DNA of 64,000 bases from Saccharopolyspora gloriosae (GCF_022828475.1 NZ_CP059557.1:6309470-6373469); one strand, 5' to 3'; positions 27,019 to 37,206 are shown, counted from the stretch's first letter. Program-made: numbers and translations. The notes: generated by a model not told the origin, from the sequence alone.

Positions 27019-27132
27019 GTCGAGGGCGTTCCGAAGACCTATGACCGGCCTTCATCGGTGTTCTGTCAGCGGCGGAGCCGATGAGCAGCGGCCCGCCGAG
27101 CAGGCCGCTCTGAGGAACGCATCAGGCCCAGC

Positions 27133-27924
27133 TCACTGTTCCGGGGCGGTGAGGACCCAGGGGCCGTCTTCGGTGATGGCGACGGTGTGCTCCCAGTGGG
27201 CGGCACGGGAACCGTCGAAGGTGACCACGGTCCACTCGTCGTCCAGTTCCCTGGTCACCACCGAGCCCAGCGTCAGCATCGGCTCCACCGCCAACGCCAT
27301 GCCGACACGCAGCTTCGGCCCGCGGCCGGGCTTGCCGAGGTTCGGCAGGAACGGCTCCATGTGCATCTCGGTGCCGATGCCGTGCCCGCCGTACTCGGCG
27401 ATGATCCCGTACTCGATGCCGTCGGCCTTGCCCGCCGCCTGCGCCGCGGTCTGCACCGCGTGCGAGATGTCGGTCAGGTGAGCACCCGCCTGCGCCCGCT
27501 GCAGCCCGGCCCACATGGCCTTGCGCGTCGCGTCGGACAGCGCCTGGTCGCGTTCGCCGACCGTGCCGATGGACAGGGTCACCGCGGAGTCTCCGTGCCA
27601 GCCTTCGAGGATCGCCCCGCAGTCCACCGACAGCAGGTCGCCCTCGGCGAGCACCTCGGACTTCGACGGGATGCCGTGCACGACCTTCTCGTTCACCGAC
27701 GCGCAGATCGACGCCGGGAAACCGTGGTAGCCCTGGAAGGACGGGACCGCACCCGCGTCCCGGATCGCCTGCTCGGCGATTTCGTCGAGCTCCCCGGTGC
27801 TGACACCGGGTTCGGCCTTCGCGGCGACCGCCGCGAGCGCGTCGGCGACGACCAGTCCCGCCGCCCGCATCGCCTCGATCTCGCCGACCGATTTGAGCTC
27901 GATGCTTTTGCCTCGCCGAAACAC
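27133..27924 (-). CDS. map: Methionine aminopeptidase, type I
   Basis: A 263-residue enzyme removing the starter methionine. The five metal ligands are visible in order: Asp in V-D-C-G-A and in H-G-D-S-A-V-T, His in G-H-G-I-G-T-E-M-H, Glu in V-E-P-M and the late Glu in the segment W-E-H-T-V-A-I. No N-terminal SH3-like extension is present. It lies 37 bases after adk on the same message. Confidence 0.95.
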   Translation of the reverse strand: MFRRGKSIELKSVGEIEAMRAAGLVVADALAAVAAKAEPGVSTGELDEIAEQAIRDAGAVPSFQGYHGFPASICASVNEKVVHGIPSKSEVLAEGDLLSVDCGAILEGWHGDSAVTLSIGTVGERDQALSDATRKAMWAGLQRAQAGAHLTDISHAVQTAAQAAGKADGIEYGIIAEYGGHGIGTEMHMEPFLPNLGKPGRGPKLRVGMALAVEPMLTLGSVVTRELDDEWTVVTFDGSRAAHWEHTVAITEDGPWVLTAPEQ

Positions 27925-27961
27925 CCTGTTCCCGTCCGTTCCTCAGGTTCGTGCGCGCCCG

Positions 27962-28516
27962 TCAGGCCTTCTTCTGGCCCAACGCGTCCAGCGCGCGGTC
28001 GGTGATGTCCTCGACCGAGCCGAGTGCGTCGATCTTGAGGACCTTGGCCTGGTAGTAGTCCAGCAGCGGCGCCGTTTCCGAGTGGTACACGGCGAGCCTG
28101 CGCCGGATCACATCCTCGGTATCGTCCGAGCGGCCGCGGTCGAGCATGCGGCGCACCAGCTCTTCCTCCGGCACGTCGAACTGGAGGACCGCGGTGAGTT
28201 CCATGCCGTTGTCGGCGAGGATGTCGCCGAGCACATCGGCCTGCGGCGTAGTGCGCGGGAATCCGTCGAGCAGGAACCCGTCCTGCGCGTCCGGCTCCGC
28301 CAGCCGCTCGCGGACCATCTCGTTGGTGACCTCGTCGGGAACCAGTTCGCCCGCATCCATGTAGGACTTGGCCTTCTGCCCGAGTGGCGTGGAGTTCCCG
28401 ATGTTCGCGCGGAACAGGTCGCCGGTGGAGATGTGCGGAACGGCGAGCCGTTCGCCCAGCACGGCCGCTTGGGTGCCCTTGCCCGCACCTGGCGGGCCGA
28501 CGAGAACCAATCGCAC
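27962..28516 (-). CDS. adk: Adenylate kinase, short-LID form
   Basis: A 184-residue enzyme interconverting ATP + AMP and 2 ADP. The P-loop is G-P-P-G-A-G-K-G-T, with G-D-L-F-R-A-N-I and the L-L-D-G-F-P-R-T signature; the lid is short and has no zinc cysteines, as usual in actinobacteria. GTG 28516 gives the normal start V-R-L-V-L-V-G; TTG 28519, 7 bases from GGAGG, is the alternative. Confidence 0.95.
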   Translation of the reverse strand: MRLVLVGPPGAGKGTQAAVLGERLAVPHISTGDLFRANIGNSTPLGQKAKSYMDAGELVPDEVTNEMVRERLAEPDAQDGFLLDGFPRTTPQADVLGDILADNGMELTAVLQFDVPEEELVRRMLDRGRSDDTEDVIRRRLAVYHSETAPLLDYYQAKVLKIDALGSVEDITDRALDALGQKKA

Positions 28517-28778
28517 CAAGGGTCTGCCTCCGAATCATTGCGGTGGTCTGCCGCCACCTTCGTCGAGCGCTCCGCACTCACCCCGTGGAATGCGGATGCT
28601 GATCGCCGCGCGCGTTGCCCGGCAGGATCGACGCTCGGGCGGGCCGACCTGGTATCACCCCAGGCCAGGGCCACGCCGAGCGTCGCCACGGACGAACACC
28701 ATAATGCACGCGCTATGCGGAATGCTCACAAGCTTCCGCGATGCGAAACAATGTGTCCGCCATCCGTATTCGGGGAGT

Positions 28779-30083
28779 TTACCGGAGGAAACCCTCGTAG
28801 TTCCGCTGCGTGAGTTGGCTCTCGATCTGCTTCACCGTGTCCAAGCCGACATTGACCATGATCAATACGGCCGTGCCGCCGAACGGGAAGTTCTGATTCC
28901 CGCCCTGACCCGTGAGGCCCAGGAAGAAGTTCGGCAGGATCGCGATGATGCCCAGGTACAACGAGCCGGGCAGCGTGATGCGCGAGAGCACGAAGCTCAG
29001 ATACTCGGCAGTCGGCCGACCGGGCCGGATACCGGGGATGAAGCCGCCGAACTTCTTCATCTCGTCAGCCCGTTCCTCCGGGTTGAACGTGATCGAGACG
29101 TAGAAGTAGGCGAAGAAGATGATCATCGCCATGTACAGCAGGATGTGCACCCAGCTGGACGGGTCGACGATGTAGGTCTGGATGAACCGCGCCCACCAGG
29201 AGTCCTGGTTGCCCGCGAGCTGCCCGAGCAGCTGCGGCAGGTACAGCAGCGAGGAACCGAAGATCACCGGGATGACACCGGCCTGGTTCACCTTCAGCGG
29301 CAGGTAGGTCGAGGTCCCGCCGTACATCCGGCGACCGATCATGCGCTTCGCGTACTGCACCGGGATCCGGCGCTGCGCCTGCTCGATGAAGACCACCGTC
29401 GCGATGATCGCCACCGCGAACAGGCAGACCACCGAGAACACCAGGCCGCCGTGCGTCTGCAGGATCTTGCCGCCCTCGGCGGGGATCCGGGCCGCGATCG
29501 AGGTGAAGATGAGCAGCGACATGCCGTTGCCGATACCGCGCTCGGTGATCAGCTCGCCCATCCACATCAGCAGCGCGGCGCCCGCCGTCATCACGACCAC
29601 GATGGTGATGAGGTTCAGCACCGAGCTGTCCGGGATGACGTCCGCGGAGCAGTCGGGGAAGAGCTGACCGCGCTCGGCGAGCGCGACGATGCCGGTGGCC
29701 TGCAGCACCGCGAGCGCGATGGCCAGGTACCGGGTGTACTGCGTCAGCTTCGCCTGGCCGGACTGGCCTTCCTTCTTCAACTGCTCGAAGCGGGGAATGA
29801 CCACCTGGAGCAGCTGAATGATGATACTGGCGGTGATGTAGGGCATGATGCCCAGCGACAACACCGATAGCTGCAACAGCGCGCCACCGCTGAACAGGTT
29901 CAACAGCGAGAAGACACTCTGACTGCCCTGCAGTTCCTGATAGCACTGCTGGACGTTCGGGTACGAAACCCCCGGAGAGGGGACCGTGGCGCCGAGCCGA
30001 TAAAGCACGACCATGCCCAGTGTGAACAGGATCTTGCGGCGCAGGTCCGGCGTCGCCAGAGCCGAGCGGAAGGCGCCGAGCAC
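28779..30083 (-). CDS. secY: Preprotein translocase subunit SecY
   Basis: A 434-residue channel subunit with ten predicted membrane helices. Recognisable parts are the plug/TM2 region ending I-M-P-Y-I-T-A-S-I-I-I-Q-L-L, the cytoplasmic loop before TM5, and the C-terminal Q-R-N-Y-E-G-F-L-R. It heads secY-adk-map here, separated from rplO by three secreted-protein genes, so it must have its own promoter in the 289-base gap upstream or be reached by read-through. Confidence 0.97.
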   Translation of the reverse strand: MLGAFRSALATPDLRRKILFTLGMVVLYRLGATVPSPGVSYPNVQQCYQELQGSQSVFSLLNLFSGGALLQLSVLSLGIMPYITASIIIQLLQVVIPRFEQLKKEGQSGQAKLTQYTRYLAIALAVLQATGIVALAERGQLFPDCSADVIPDSSVLNLITIVVVMTAGAALLMWMGELITERGIGNGMSLLIFTSIAARIPAEGGKILQTHGGLVFSVVCLFAVAIIATVVFIEQAQRRIPVQYAKRMIGRRMYGGTSTYLPLKVNQAGVIPVIFGSSLLYLPQLLGQLAGNQDSWWARFIQTYIVDPSSWVHILLYMAMIIFFAYFYVSITFNPEERADEMKKFGGFIPGIRPGRPTAEYLSFVLSRITLPGSLYLGIIAILPNFFLGLTGQGGNQNFPFGGTAVLIMVNVGLDTVKQIESQLTQRNYEGFLR

Positions 30084-30372
30084 GCGAACCTCCTGTTGCG
30101 CAAGCCGGGGTTACCGGCCGAACGATGGCCGGCTTCCCAATTCCTCGTACACGGGGCCGGCACGGCTGGAAAATCCACAGCACCGTGCTCGGCACGGTGC
30201 TGCCTGGGCGACTCTAGCAGGTCGCCGAACACGCTCCGTCAGTCGGCGGTGATCCGCCGCACCTCGAGTCATTCCCGTTCGGAGATCGCCATTGGGAACG
30301 TGCCGGTGGCGCCGCGATGACCGCGCACGACAGGGCGGGGCGGCACGAAGACCACCCCGCCCTGATCTCCCG

Positions 30373-30969
30373 TCAACCGCAGTTCGCGGCCTTTTCCTCG
30401 TCGGTCATGGGACTGGTGTCCTGCACGACGGTGCTCTCCTGCTCATCGGCGGGACCGGTGACCTCCATCGGCACGTACCAGATGTAGTGGTCGTAGAACT
30501 TGTCCTCGAAGTGCAGCTCGTAGGTGCCCTTCACCTTCTGCATCTTCGGCCCGTGGAAGACCCGCCCGGCGTCACCGGGGTTGACGTCGATGTTCGTCGT
30601 CTGGGTCTCGGTGTGGGATTCCTTCCACTCGTGGCCGTAGCTGGCTTTGAAGGTCACCTTGAACACCTCGCCGAACGAGGTCGACATCGACAGCCCGAGG
30701 CTGTTGCTCTCGGATGTGGTGTCCGACCACGAGACGCCCATCCGCTGCGGCAGCTCGGTGCAGTTGAACGTGGGGCTGCCGACCAGTTCTTCGGTGTTCT
30801 GGAAGTACTCCGGCTCCCCTTCCGGGTGGAACACGCAGCTGTCGGTGCCGTTGTCGCACTTCTCCAGCAGCTCGCGCGCGGTGGGCTCCTCCGCCGCGGA
30901 GGCGGGCGGGACGACGAGCAGCCCTGCTGCGACGGCCACGGACGCGGCGGTGGCGATGCGGTTGATCAT
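30373..30969 (-). CDS. Secreted protein, possible aerolysin-like fold (paralogue 1)
   Basis: A 198-residue protein with a Sec signal peptide ending near P-A-S-A-A. The mature part has two early cysteines in E-K-C-D-N-G-T-D-S-C and two more later. The middle (about 75-130) is a run of alternating polar strands rich in Ser and Thr (T-S-E-S-N-S-L-G-L-S-M-S-T, then S-H-T-E-T-Q-T-T-N), the pattern seen in the membrane-inserting region of aerolysin-type pore formers. A strand region follows (Y-E-L-H-F-E-D-K-F-Y-D-H-Y-I-W). The fold is inference. It is clearly homologous to the next gene upstream. Confidence 0.7.
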   Translation of the reverse strand: MINRIATAASVAVAAGLLVVPPASAAEEPTARELLEKCDNGTDSCVFHPEGEPEYFQNTEELVGSPTFNCTELPQRMGVSWSDTTSESNSLGLSMSTSFGEVFKVTFKASYGHEWKESHTETQTTNIDVNPGDAGRVFHGPKMQKVKGTYELHFEDKFYDHYIWYVPMEVTGPADEQESTVVQDTSPMTDEEKAANCG

Positions 30970-31054
30970 CGGATGACCTCTCTTCCGGCGGACCTGGACG
31001 GCACGGCCGCCGGGCCGTTCAAGGACTGCGGGCTCGTCCGGAGCACTGACCTGG

Positions 31055-31660
31055 TCACGGGCACTGTGCGATCTCCTCCTCGGTCATGTCCCGCACGTGC
31101 TGGCTGACCGCGCTGGTCGGATCCGGCGCAGGCCCGGTGACCTCCATCGGCACGTACCAGATGTAGTGGTCGTAGAACCTGTCCTCGAAGTGCAGCTCGT
31201 AGGTGCCCTTGACCTTCTGCATCTGCGCGGCCCGCTCGACCGAGCCCACCTGGTTCGGCTCCGTGTCCACGTTGGTCGTCTGGGATTCGGTGTGCGACTC
31301 CTCCCAGGTGTGCTCGTAGCTCTGCTCGTAGGCGATGGAGAAGACCTTGCCGAAGCCCGCCTCCGTGGTCATCGACAAGCCGACGCTGTTGCTCTGCGAA
31401 GTCGTGTCCGACCACTCCACCGAGGAGCGCTGGATGCCATCGGTGCAGTTGTAGACCGGGTCGCCGACGGTGTGCGCGGAATCCGTGTAGTACTCCGGCC
31501 GGCCTTCCGGGTGGAACACGCAGCTGTCGGTGCCGTTGTCGCACTTCTCCATGAGTTCGCGGACCGTCGGCTCGTCCGCGGCGGACGCGGCCGGCGCGAA
31601 GGCCACCGCCGCCAGCGAGAACGCCGAGACGAGGACCGCGCTGGATCGACGTGGGGACAT
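31055..31660 (-). CDS. Secreted protein, possible aerolysin-like fold (paralogue 2)
   Basis: A 201-residue paralogue of the previous product; the stretch M-Q-K-V-K-G-T-Y-E-L-H-F-E-D and the block around W-Y-V-P-M-E-V-T-G-P are identical, and both share C-D-N-G-T-D-S-C-V-F-H-P-E-G. Signal peptide ends P-A-A-S-A-A. The polar-strand stretch S-Q-S-N-S-V-G-L-S-M-T-T-E and W-E-E-S-H-T-E-S-Q-T-T-N is again present. The pair could form a two-component secreted complex; this is inferred only from duplication and order. Confidence 0.7.
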   Translation of the reverse strand: MSPRRSSAVLVSAFSLAAVAFAPAASAADEPTVRELMEKCDNGTDSCVFHPEGRPEYYTDSAHTVGDPVYNCTDGIQRSSVEWSDTTSQSNSVGLSMTTEAGFGKVFSIAYEQSYEHTWEESHTESQTTNVDTEPNQVGSVERAAQMQKVKGTYELHFEDRFYDHYIWYVPMEVTGPAPDPTSAVSQHVRDMTEEEIAQCP

Positions 31661-31715
31661 GAGGGTTCTCCTCGATGTTGGGCGGCGCCGGTTCGGAGCC
31701 GCGTTCGGCGACGGC

Positions 31716-32216
31716 TCAGCTGAGCCCGACGGACTGGGTGCGGTCGTTGATCAGGTCACCGACGTAGCCGGTGTTCTCCTTGAACGGCCCGTCCCGCTCG
31801 CCGCCGAGGTTCGGTTCCGGGTAGAGCCAGATCCAGCAGTTCGCCCACGGTTGCACCGAGGTGACCCGGTCCTTCCAGTCGTCCGGCAGGTCGATCTGGT
31901 ACTCGACCTTGCCGTCCTTCTCGCACAGCCCGGCGCCGTAGATGGTGAAGCTGTCGCCGCCGTAGTTCTCCTCGTCGAACAAGGTCCCCTGCACGACCTC
32001 GCCGTCTCGCGTGCTCGCCGCCTCGGATCTGGCACTGGCGGCGGCCGCGGCCAGCGTGCCGAAGCAGCGCTGCTGACCGGTGTCCGCGTCGAAGGCGCAG
32101 TGCCGCGCCGGGTTCGCATCGTCGGCCGCCGCAGCACCGGCGATTCCGGGAATGGTGGCCGCCAGCAAGGACATCACCGTTATCGGGAGTCCAGTTCGTA
32201 GCGTTCGACGCCGCAT
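31716..32216 (-). CDS. Secreted beta/gamma-crystallin-like protein (I36 inhibitor type)
   Basis: A 166-residue protein with a signal peptide ending near G-A-A-A-A-D. The mature part has F-D-E-E-N-Y-G-G-D-S-F-T-I-Y and Y-P-E-P-N-L-G-G-E, a W-K-D-R-V-T-S-V-Q motif, and ends N-D-R-T-Q-S-V. This two-fold pattern is that of the beta/gamma-crystallin fold found in peptidase inhibitor family I36 of Streptomyces. Four cysteines could form two bridges. Whether it inhibits a protease is not shown. It is the first gene of the secreted trio. Confidence 0.7.
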   Translation of the reverse strand: MRRRTLRTGLPITVMSLLAATIPGIAGAAAADDANPARHCAFDADTGQQRCFGTLAAAAASARSEAASTRDGEVVQGTLFDEENYGGDSFTIYGAGLCEKDGKVEYQIDLPDDWKDRVTSVQPWANCWIWLYPEPNLGGERDGPFKENTGYVGDLINDRTQSVGLS

Positions 32217-32862
32217 ACCCGCTCCTCAAGAATTGCTGACCACGGAGTGCTTCGAAGCACTGGTCCGAACAACCTAAACGGGCACCGGAAATGCCAGTAC
32301 CTGCGAATGGGAGCGCTGCCGTTCACCGGAACGGCGGCGACCGCTCACACTTTTCGCTGCCCCCGGACGGTCGTATCCGACTGCTCCGGCGACGGTCGGT
32401 CACCCCGCGTCGACCTCGATCAGCGCACCGCATCACCGCCGAACGGGCAGAACAGCAGCGCACATAGGCCCTTCGCGGCACCTCACAGCACGGAGACGAT
32501 TCCACTGCGTGACCACCGACGAGCAACACCACACCAATGCGGATCAGTTCTGGTTCACCGCAGCAGAACGCATCGTTCACACATACCCGCAGGACATCGC
32601 GTATTCACCCCGCCAACTACGGGCGCCTGCGCGAAAAGTCGGTTAGCGACGATAACCGCGAAAGCCGGGACTCACCCCTGCGCAGCCGCGCTGCTCAGTA
32701 TCGGAGTCCCCGCAACGATCGCTACACGAGGACGGGGCGACCACGCGAATTCCCAGGAAATCCTGTAAGCGCCGATAACACGGCCCGAATGCCCCCGGAC
32801 ATGCGAAAGGGCCGGCCGACCCGAAGGTCGACCGGCCCTTTCGACCGGAATCACCGGAGCGT
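32217..32862. other. Gap upstream of the secreted trio, no gene seen
   Basis: About 645 bases between rplO and the secreted-protein genes. The rplO terminator lies at its right end (32805-32842). The remainder is less G+C-rich than its surroundings and probably holds the trio's promoter; open frames in it are unconvincing. Confidence 0.4.
32805..32842 (-). terminator. Terminator after rplO (end of spc message)
   Basis: GAAAGGGCCGGCCGACC (32805-32821) pairs with 32826-32842 with one mismatch around a CGAA loop. It lies 20 bases beyond the rplO stop. It suggests that the spc message normally ends at rplO, before the secreted genes. Confidence 0.8.
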
Positions 32863-33312
32863 TCAGCTCTCCAGCTTGGTAGCCGAACCGCCCGCGGCAG
32901 TGATCTTCTCCTGCGCGCTACCGGTGAAGGCGTGCGCGGTGACGTCCAGCTTGACGCCCTCCAGCTCGCCACCACCGAGAACCTTGACCAGCTCGCCCTT
33001 GTTGGCGAGTCCGGCCGAGATCAGCTCGTCGATGCCGACGGTGCCACCGTTCGGGAACGCAGCGGCCAGCCGGCCGAGGTTCACACCCTGGTACTCCACG
33101 CGGTTGCGGTTCTTGAAGCCGCGAAGCTTCGGCAGCCGCATGTGGATCGGCATCTGCCCGCCTTCGAAGCGCGGGGAGACGGTCTTGCGAGCCTTGGTGC
33201 CCTTGGTACCGCGGCCCGCGGTCTTGCCCTTGGAAGCCTCACCACGTCCGACCCGGATCTTGTCCCGGTTCGAACCCGGCGCGGGCCGCAGGTCGTGAAT
33301 CTTGATGACCAT
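32863..33312 (-). CDS. rplO: 50S ribosomal protein L15
   Basis: A 149-residue late-assembly protein: [10 protein letters not shown] near the N-terminus and [18 protein letters not shown]. Start is 2 bases from the rpmD stop. Confidence 0.97.
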   Translation of the reverse strand: MVIKIHDLRPAPGSNRDKIRVGRGEASKGKTAGRGTKGTKARKTVSPRFEGGQMPIHMRLPKLRGFKNRNRVEYQGVNLGRLAAAFPNGGTVGIDELISAGLANKGELVKVLGGGELEGVKLDVTAHAFTGSAQEKITAAGGSATKLES

Positions 33313-33314
33313 GC

Positions 33315-33497
33315 TCAGTCGACCTCCTCAACCGTCACCAGGTGGTGCACGGCCTTGACCAGGCCACGCGTGTTCGCGTCATCCGGGCGAACCACGGTCT
33401 GGCGGATCTTGCGCAGACCGAGGGTGCGCATGCTGTCGCGCTGGTTGCTCCTGGTGCCCACCAGACCACGCGTCTGGGTGATCTTCAGCTGTGCCAC
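33315..33497 (-). CDS. rpmD: 50S ribosomal protein L30
   Basis: A 60-residue protein starting at GTG 33497, one base after the rpsE stop. It has [11 protein letters not shown] and [13 protein letters not shown] longer open frame upstream overlaps rpsE and is not used. Confidence 0.96.
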   Translation of the reverse strand: MAQLKITQTRGLVGTRSNQRDSMRTLGLRKIRQTVVRPDDANTRGLVKAVHHLVTVEEVD

Positions 33498-33498
33498 G

Positions 33499-34110
33499 TC
33501 AGGCCCCCTGACCGGCACGCGCACGCAGCATGAACGCGGGAGCCACGTCCTCCAGCGGCAGGCCACGGCGAGCCGCGACCTCCTCCGGACGCTGCAGGCT
33601 CTTCAGCGCAGCCACCGTGGCGTGCACGATGTTGATCGGGTTGTCGCTGCCCAGCGACTTGCTCAGCACGTCGTGCACGCCGGCGCCTTCCAGCACCGCG
33701 CGCACCGGCCCACCGGCGATGACACCGGTACCGGCGCTGGCCGGACGCAGCATGACGACGCCTGCGGCGTCCTCACCCTGGACCGGGTGCGTGATCGTGC
33801 CGCCGAGGCGGGGGACGCGGAAGAAGTTCTTCTTCGCCTCCTCCACGCCCTTGGCGATAGCCGCGGGCACTTCCTTGGCCTTGCCGTAACCGACACCGAC
33901 CATGCCGTCGGTGTCACCGACGACCACGAGCGCGGTGAAGCTGAACCGCCGGCCGCCCTTGACGACCTTCGCGACGCGGTTGATCGTCACGACACGCTCG
34001 AACTGCATGCTTTTCTCTTGGGCCGCCCCGCCACGGCCACCGTCGCGGCGGTCCTTGCGGTCTTTGCCGCCGGACTCTGAACCGCCGTCACGCCGAGTGC
34101 GTCCAGGCAT
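33499..34110 (-). CDS. rpsE: 30S ribosomal protein S5
   Basis: A 203-residue protein. The first ~35 residues are a Gly/Arg/Asp-rich extension (R-R-D-G-G, D-R-K-D-R-R) typical of actinomycetes; the body starts at [20 protein letters not shown]. The residues altered in spectinomycin resistance (V-V-K-G-G loop) look wild type. Confidence 0.97.
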   Translation of the reverse strand: MPGRTRRDGGSESGGKDRKDRRDGGRGGAAQEKSMQFERVVTINRVAKVVKGGRRFSFTALVVVGDTDGMVGVGYGKAKEVPAAIAKGVEEAKKNFFRVPRLGGTITHPVQGEDAAGVVMLRPASAGTGVIAGGPVRAVLEGAGVHDVLSKSLGSDNPINIVHATVAALKSLQRPEEVAARRGLPLEDVAPAFMLRARAGQGA

Positions 34111-34152
34111 CAGGCGTCCCTCTCGATCGTTGTCATCTCAGTCGTACGCATG

Positions 34153-34557
34153 TCAGAACTCCAGGCCGCCGTCACGGGCGGCGTCGGCCAGCGCCGCGAC
34201 CCGGCCGTGGTAGGCGTTGCCACCCCGGTCGAACACGACCTTCTCGACACCGGCGTCCTTGGCGCGGGCGGCAACGAGCTCGCCGACCTTGTTCGCCTTG
34301 GCCTTCTTGTCGCCCTCGAGGGTGCGCAGGTCGGCTTCCATGCTGGAGGCCGACGCCAGCGTGTGACCCGCGACGTCGTCGATGACCTGCGCGACGATGT
34401 GCCGCGTGGACCGGGTCACGACCAGGCGCGGACGCGCCGGCGTGCCGCTGATCTTCTTCCGCAGCCGGAAGTGGCGGTTCGCGCGGGCGATCCGACGCAC
34501 GGTCGAGATGTCCTTGCCCACGGGCTTGCGCTTCGTAGCAGTGGTTGTCTCGCTCAT
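34153..34557 (-). CDS. rplR: 50S ribosomal protein L18
   Basis: A 134-residue 5S rRNA binder. ATG 34557, two bases after the rplF stop, is preferred to GTG 34563, which would overlap it. The end [16 protein letters not shown] is diagnostic. Confidence 0.96.
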   Translation of the reverse strand: MSETTTATKRKPVGKDISTVRRIARANRHFRLRKKISGTPARPRLVVTRSTRHIVAQVIDDVAGHTLASASSMEADLRTLEGDKKAKANKVGELVAARAKDAGVEKVVFDRGGNAYHGRVAALADAARDGGLEF

Positions 34558-34559
34558 GG

Positions 34560-35099
34560 TCACTTACCCGTCTTTCCGACCTTGCGGCGGATGGCTTCGC
34601 CGGCGTAACGCACGCCCTTACCCTTGTACGGGTCGGGGCGGCGCAGCTTGCGGATCCTCGCGGCGATCTCGCCGACCAACTGCTTGTCGATGCCCTTGAC
34701 CGACAGCTTGGTCGCGCCTTCGGTCGCGAACTCGATGCCCTGCGGCGGCTCGATCACGATGGGGTGGCTGTAGCCCAGGGAGAACTCGAGGTTCGCGCCC
34801 TTGAGCAGCACCCGGTAACCCACGCCGTGGATTTCCAGGTCCTTCTGGTAGCCCTGGCTGACGCCGAGCACCATGTTGTTGACCAGGCTGCGCGACAGAC
34901 CGTGCAGCGAGCGGCTCTCGCGCTCGTCGTCCGGCCGCTTGACCAGGACCGACCCGTCATCGTCCGTCTCGACCGTGATCGGCTCGGCGATGTTCTGCTC
35001 CAGGGTGCCCTTAGGCCCCTTGACCGTCACCGCCTGCCCGTCGATGGTGACCTCGACACCGGAGGGCACGGTGATCGGAAGCTTCCCGATACGCGACAT
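34560..35099 (-). CDS. rplF: 50S ribosomal protein L6
   Basis: A 179-residue protein: S-R-I-G-K-L-P-I at the start, V-K-G-P-K-G-T-L, and [10 protein letters not shown] near the end. It has two related L6 domains of about 80 residues each. It is 12 bases from rpsH. Confidence 0.97.
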   Translation of the reverse strand: MSRIGKLPITVPSGVEVTIDGQAVTVKGPKGTLEQNIAEPITVETDDDGSVLVKRPDDERESRSLHGLSRSLVNNMVLGVSQGYQKDLEIHGVGYRVLLKGANLEFSLGYSHPIVIEPPQGIEFATEGATKLSVKGIDKQLVGEIAARIRKLRRPDPYKGKGVRYAGEAIRRKVGKTGK

Positions 35100-35111
35100 G
35101 CTCCTCCTCCC

Positions 35112-35510
35112 TTACCAAACGTAGGCGAGGACTTCCCCGCCCACGCCCTGCTTGATGGCTTGCCGGTCGGTCACCAGACCACCGGACGTGGAAATGATCG
35201 CGATGCCCAGGCCGCCGAGAACCTTCGGCAGGTTCGTGGACTTCGCGTAGACCCGCAGACCGGGCTTGGAAACCCGTCGCAGGCCGGCGATGCTGCGTTC
35301 CCGGTTCGGGCCGTACTTGAGCTCGACGACCAGGTTCTGGCCCTTCTCACCCTGCTCGGCACGGGAACCCGTCACGTAACCCTCGCGCTTGAGGATTTCG
35401 GCGATGTTCGCCTTGAGCTTCGAATGCGGCATCACGACCTCGTCGTGATAAGCCGAACTTCCATTCCGCAGACGCGTCAGCATGTCTGCGATGGGGTCGG
35501 TCATCGTCAT
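35112..35510 (-). CDS. rpsH: 30S ribosomal protein S8
   Basis: A 132-residue protein, the usual length, from ATG 35510 ([13 protein letters not shown]); an in-frame extension of 16 residues upstream is Gly/Pro-rich and unlikely to be translated. C-terminal [11 protein letters not shown] is intact. In E. coli S8 controls the spc operon by binding its message; a bipartite hairpin stands just upstream here. Confidence 0.96.
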   Translation of the reverse strand: MTMTDPIADMLTRLRNGSSAYHDEVVMPHSKLKANIAEILKREGYVTGSRAEQGEKGQNLVVELKYGPNRERSIAGLRRVSKPGLRVYAKSTNLPKVLGGLGIAIISTSGGLVTDRQAIKQGVGGEVLAYVW

Positions 35511-35680
35511 GTGACCTGGTCCACCTTTCTCACCCGGTTCCGACGGACCCGGACTCACCCCGTTGAACGGGAGGTCTGGATCCTGGCCTAGGCGAAGTCG
35601 GATAGCGCCTGCGCGATCGGCAGGCTCATGTCAGCGGCACGCACGCGCGCCACCCGCCGAAGCGGGTAAAAGACCTGGTG

Positions 35681-35729
35681 GTGCCCGCCGAGCGTACCCG
35701 TGACCGGGTATCGCCCAGCGGGCGGGCAC
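35681..35729 (-). promoter_or_regulatory. Two-part hairpin between rpsN and rpsH
   Basis: An outer stem GTGCCCGCC/GGCGGGCAC (35681-35689 with 35721-35729) encloses an inner stem TACCCG/CGGGTA (35695-35700 with 35705-35710). It starts right at the rpsN stop codon in an unusually long 219-base gap. Confidence 0.55.
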
Positions 35730-35915
35730 TCACCAGGAAGACTTGCTCACGCCCGGCAGCTCGCCGGCGTGCGCCATCTCGCGGAAGCACACGCGGCACA
35801 GGCCGAACTTGCGGAACACCGACCGCGGACGCCCGCAGCGCTGGCAGCGGGTGTAGCCGCGCACCTTGAACTTCGGCTTGCGCGCGGCCTTGTTGATCAG
35901 CGCCTTCTTGGCCAT
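35730..35915 (-). CDS. rpsN: 30S ribosomal protein S14, zinc-binding (type Z)
   Basis: A 61-residue protein with zinc ligands C-Q-R-C and C-R-V-C. This short form is the one used when zinc is plentiful; actinomycetes often carry a zinc-free second copy elsewhere. Confidence 0.97.
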   Translation of the reverse strand: MAKKALINKAARKPKFKVRGYTRCQRCGRPRSVFRKFGLCRVCFREMAHAGELPGVSKSSW

Positions 35916-35957
35916 CGGCTCAGTTCTCCTTGTTTCGACGCCCTGCGATACCCGACA

Positions 35958-36521
35958 TCACTGCTCCTTGAACGGGAAGCCCAGGTGGCGCAGCAGCCGC
36001 CGGCCTTCCTCATTGGTGGTGGCCGTGGTCACCACTGTGATGTCCATACCGCGGGGACGGTCGATCGAGTCGGGGTCGATCTCGTGGAACATCGACTGCT
36101 CGTTGAGCCCGAAGGTGTAGTTGCCGTTGCCGTCGAACTGCTTCGGCGACAGGCCGCGGAAGTCACGGATGCGCGGCAGCGCGATCGTGACCAGGCGGTC
36201 GACGAACTCCCACATGCGGTCGCCGCGCAGCGTGACGCGCGCACCGATCGGCATGCCTTCGCGCAGCTTGAACTGGGCGATGGACTTGCGGGCCCGGCGG
36301 ATCTCGGGACGCTGACCGGTGATCGTGGTCAGGTCGCGGACCGCGCCTTCGATGAGCTTGCTGTCGCGAGCCGCGTCACCGACACCCATGTTGACGACGA
36401 CCTTGACCACGCCGGGCACCAGCATGGGGTTCGAGTACTCGAACTCCTCGTGCAGTGCCTTGCGGATCTCGTCGCGGTACCGGGTCTTGAGCCGGGGGAC
36501 GATCTTCTCCGTAGTAGTCAT
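35958..36521 (-). CDS. rplE: 50S ribosomal protein L5
   Basis: A 187-residue 5S rRNA-binding protein: [23 protein letters not shown] and [11 protein letters not shown]. Starts 2 bases after the rplX stop. Confidence 0.97.
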   Translation of the reverse strand: MTTTEKIVPRLKTRYRDEIRKALHEEFEYSNPMLVPGVVKVVVNMGVGDAARDSKLIEGAVRDLTTITGQRPEIRRARKSIAQFKLREGMPIGARVTLRGDRMWEFVDRLVTIALPRIRDFRGLSPKQFDGNGNYTFGLNEQSMFHEIDPDSIDRPRGMDITVVTTATTNEEGRRLLRHLGFPFKEQ

Positions 36522-36523
36522 GA

Positions 36524-36838
36524 TCAGATGTCCTTCCCGTTGCGGCGGGAGACGCGAACCTTCTTGCCGTCCTCGCCGAACCGGTATCCCACGCGAGTGG
36601 GCTTGCCGTCGGAGTCGACCACCATCACGTTGCTCACGTGAATCGGCGCCTCCTGAGTGACGATTCCGCCGGACTGCGCACCACGCTCGGTCCGAGAGAC
36701 CTTGGTGTGCTTCTTGATCCGGTTCACGCCTTCGACCAGGACCCGCGCACGCTGCGGGTAGGCCTCGATGACCTTGCCGCGAGCACCCTTGTCCTTGCCG
36801 GAGATCACGACGACGGTGTCGCCTTTTTTGATCTTCAT
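36524..36838 (-). CDS. rplX: 50S ribosomal protein L24
   Basis: A 104-residue assembly-initiating protein with a KOW motif ([16 protein letters not shown]). ATG 36838 shares one base with the rplN stop (TGATG), favouring coupled re-initiation; GTG 36841 is the alternative. Confidence 0.96.
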   Translation of the reverse strand: MKIKKGDTVVVISGKDKGARGKVIEAYPQRARVLVEGVNRIKKHTKVSRTERGAQSGGIVTQEAPIHVSNVMVVDSDGKPTRVGYRFGEDGKKVRVSRRNGKDI

Positions 36839-37206
36839 CACAGCACCTCCGGCGCGAGCGAAATGATCTTCATGTACTTCTTGTCGCGCAGCTCGCGCCC
36901 GACCGGACCGAAGATGCGGGTCCCACGGGGACCACCGTCGGTCTTGAGCAGCACCGCAGCGTTCTCGTCGAACCGGATGTACGAGCCATCCGCGCGGCGC
37001 CTTTCCTTCTTCTGCCGGACGATGACGGCCTTCACCACATCGCCCTTCTTCACGCCGGCACCCGGAATTGCTTCCTTGACGGTGGCGACGATGACGTCAC
37101 CGATACCCGCGTAACGCCGACCAGAACCACCGAGAACCCGGATCGTGAGGATCTCCCTGGCCCCAGTGTTGTCGGCGACACGCAGTCGCGACTCCTGCTG
37201 GATCAC
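36838..37206 (-). CDS. rplN: 50S ribosomal protein L14
   Basis: A 122-residue protein of standard length: [15 protein letters not shown] near the start. It is the first gene of the spc group, 139 bases downstream of rpsQ across a terminator-like hairpin, so it likely has its own promoter. Confidence 0.97.
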   Translation of the reverse strand: MIQQESRLRVADNTGAREILTIRVLGGSGRRYAGIGDVIVATVKEAIPGAGVKKGDVVKAVIVRQKKERRRADGSYIRFDENAAVLLKTDGGPRGTRIFGPVGRELRDKKYMKIISLAPEVL

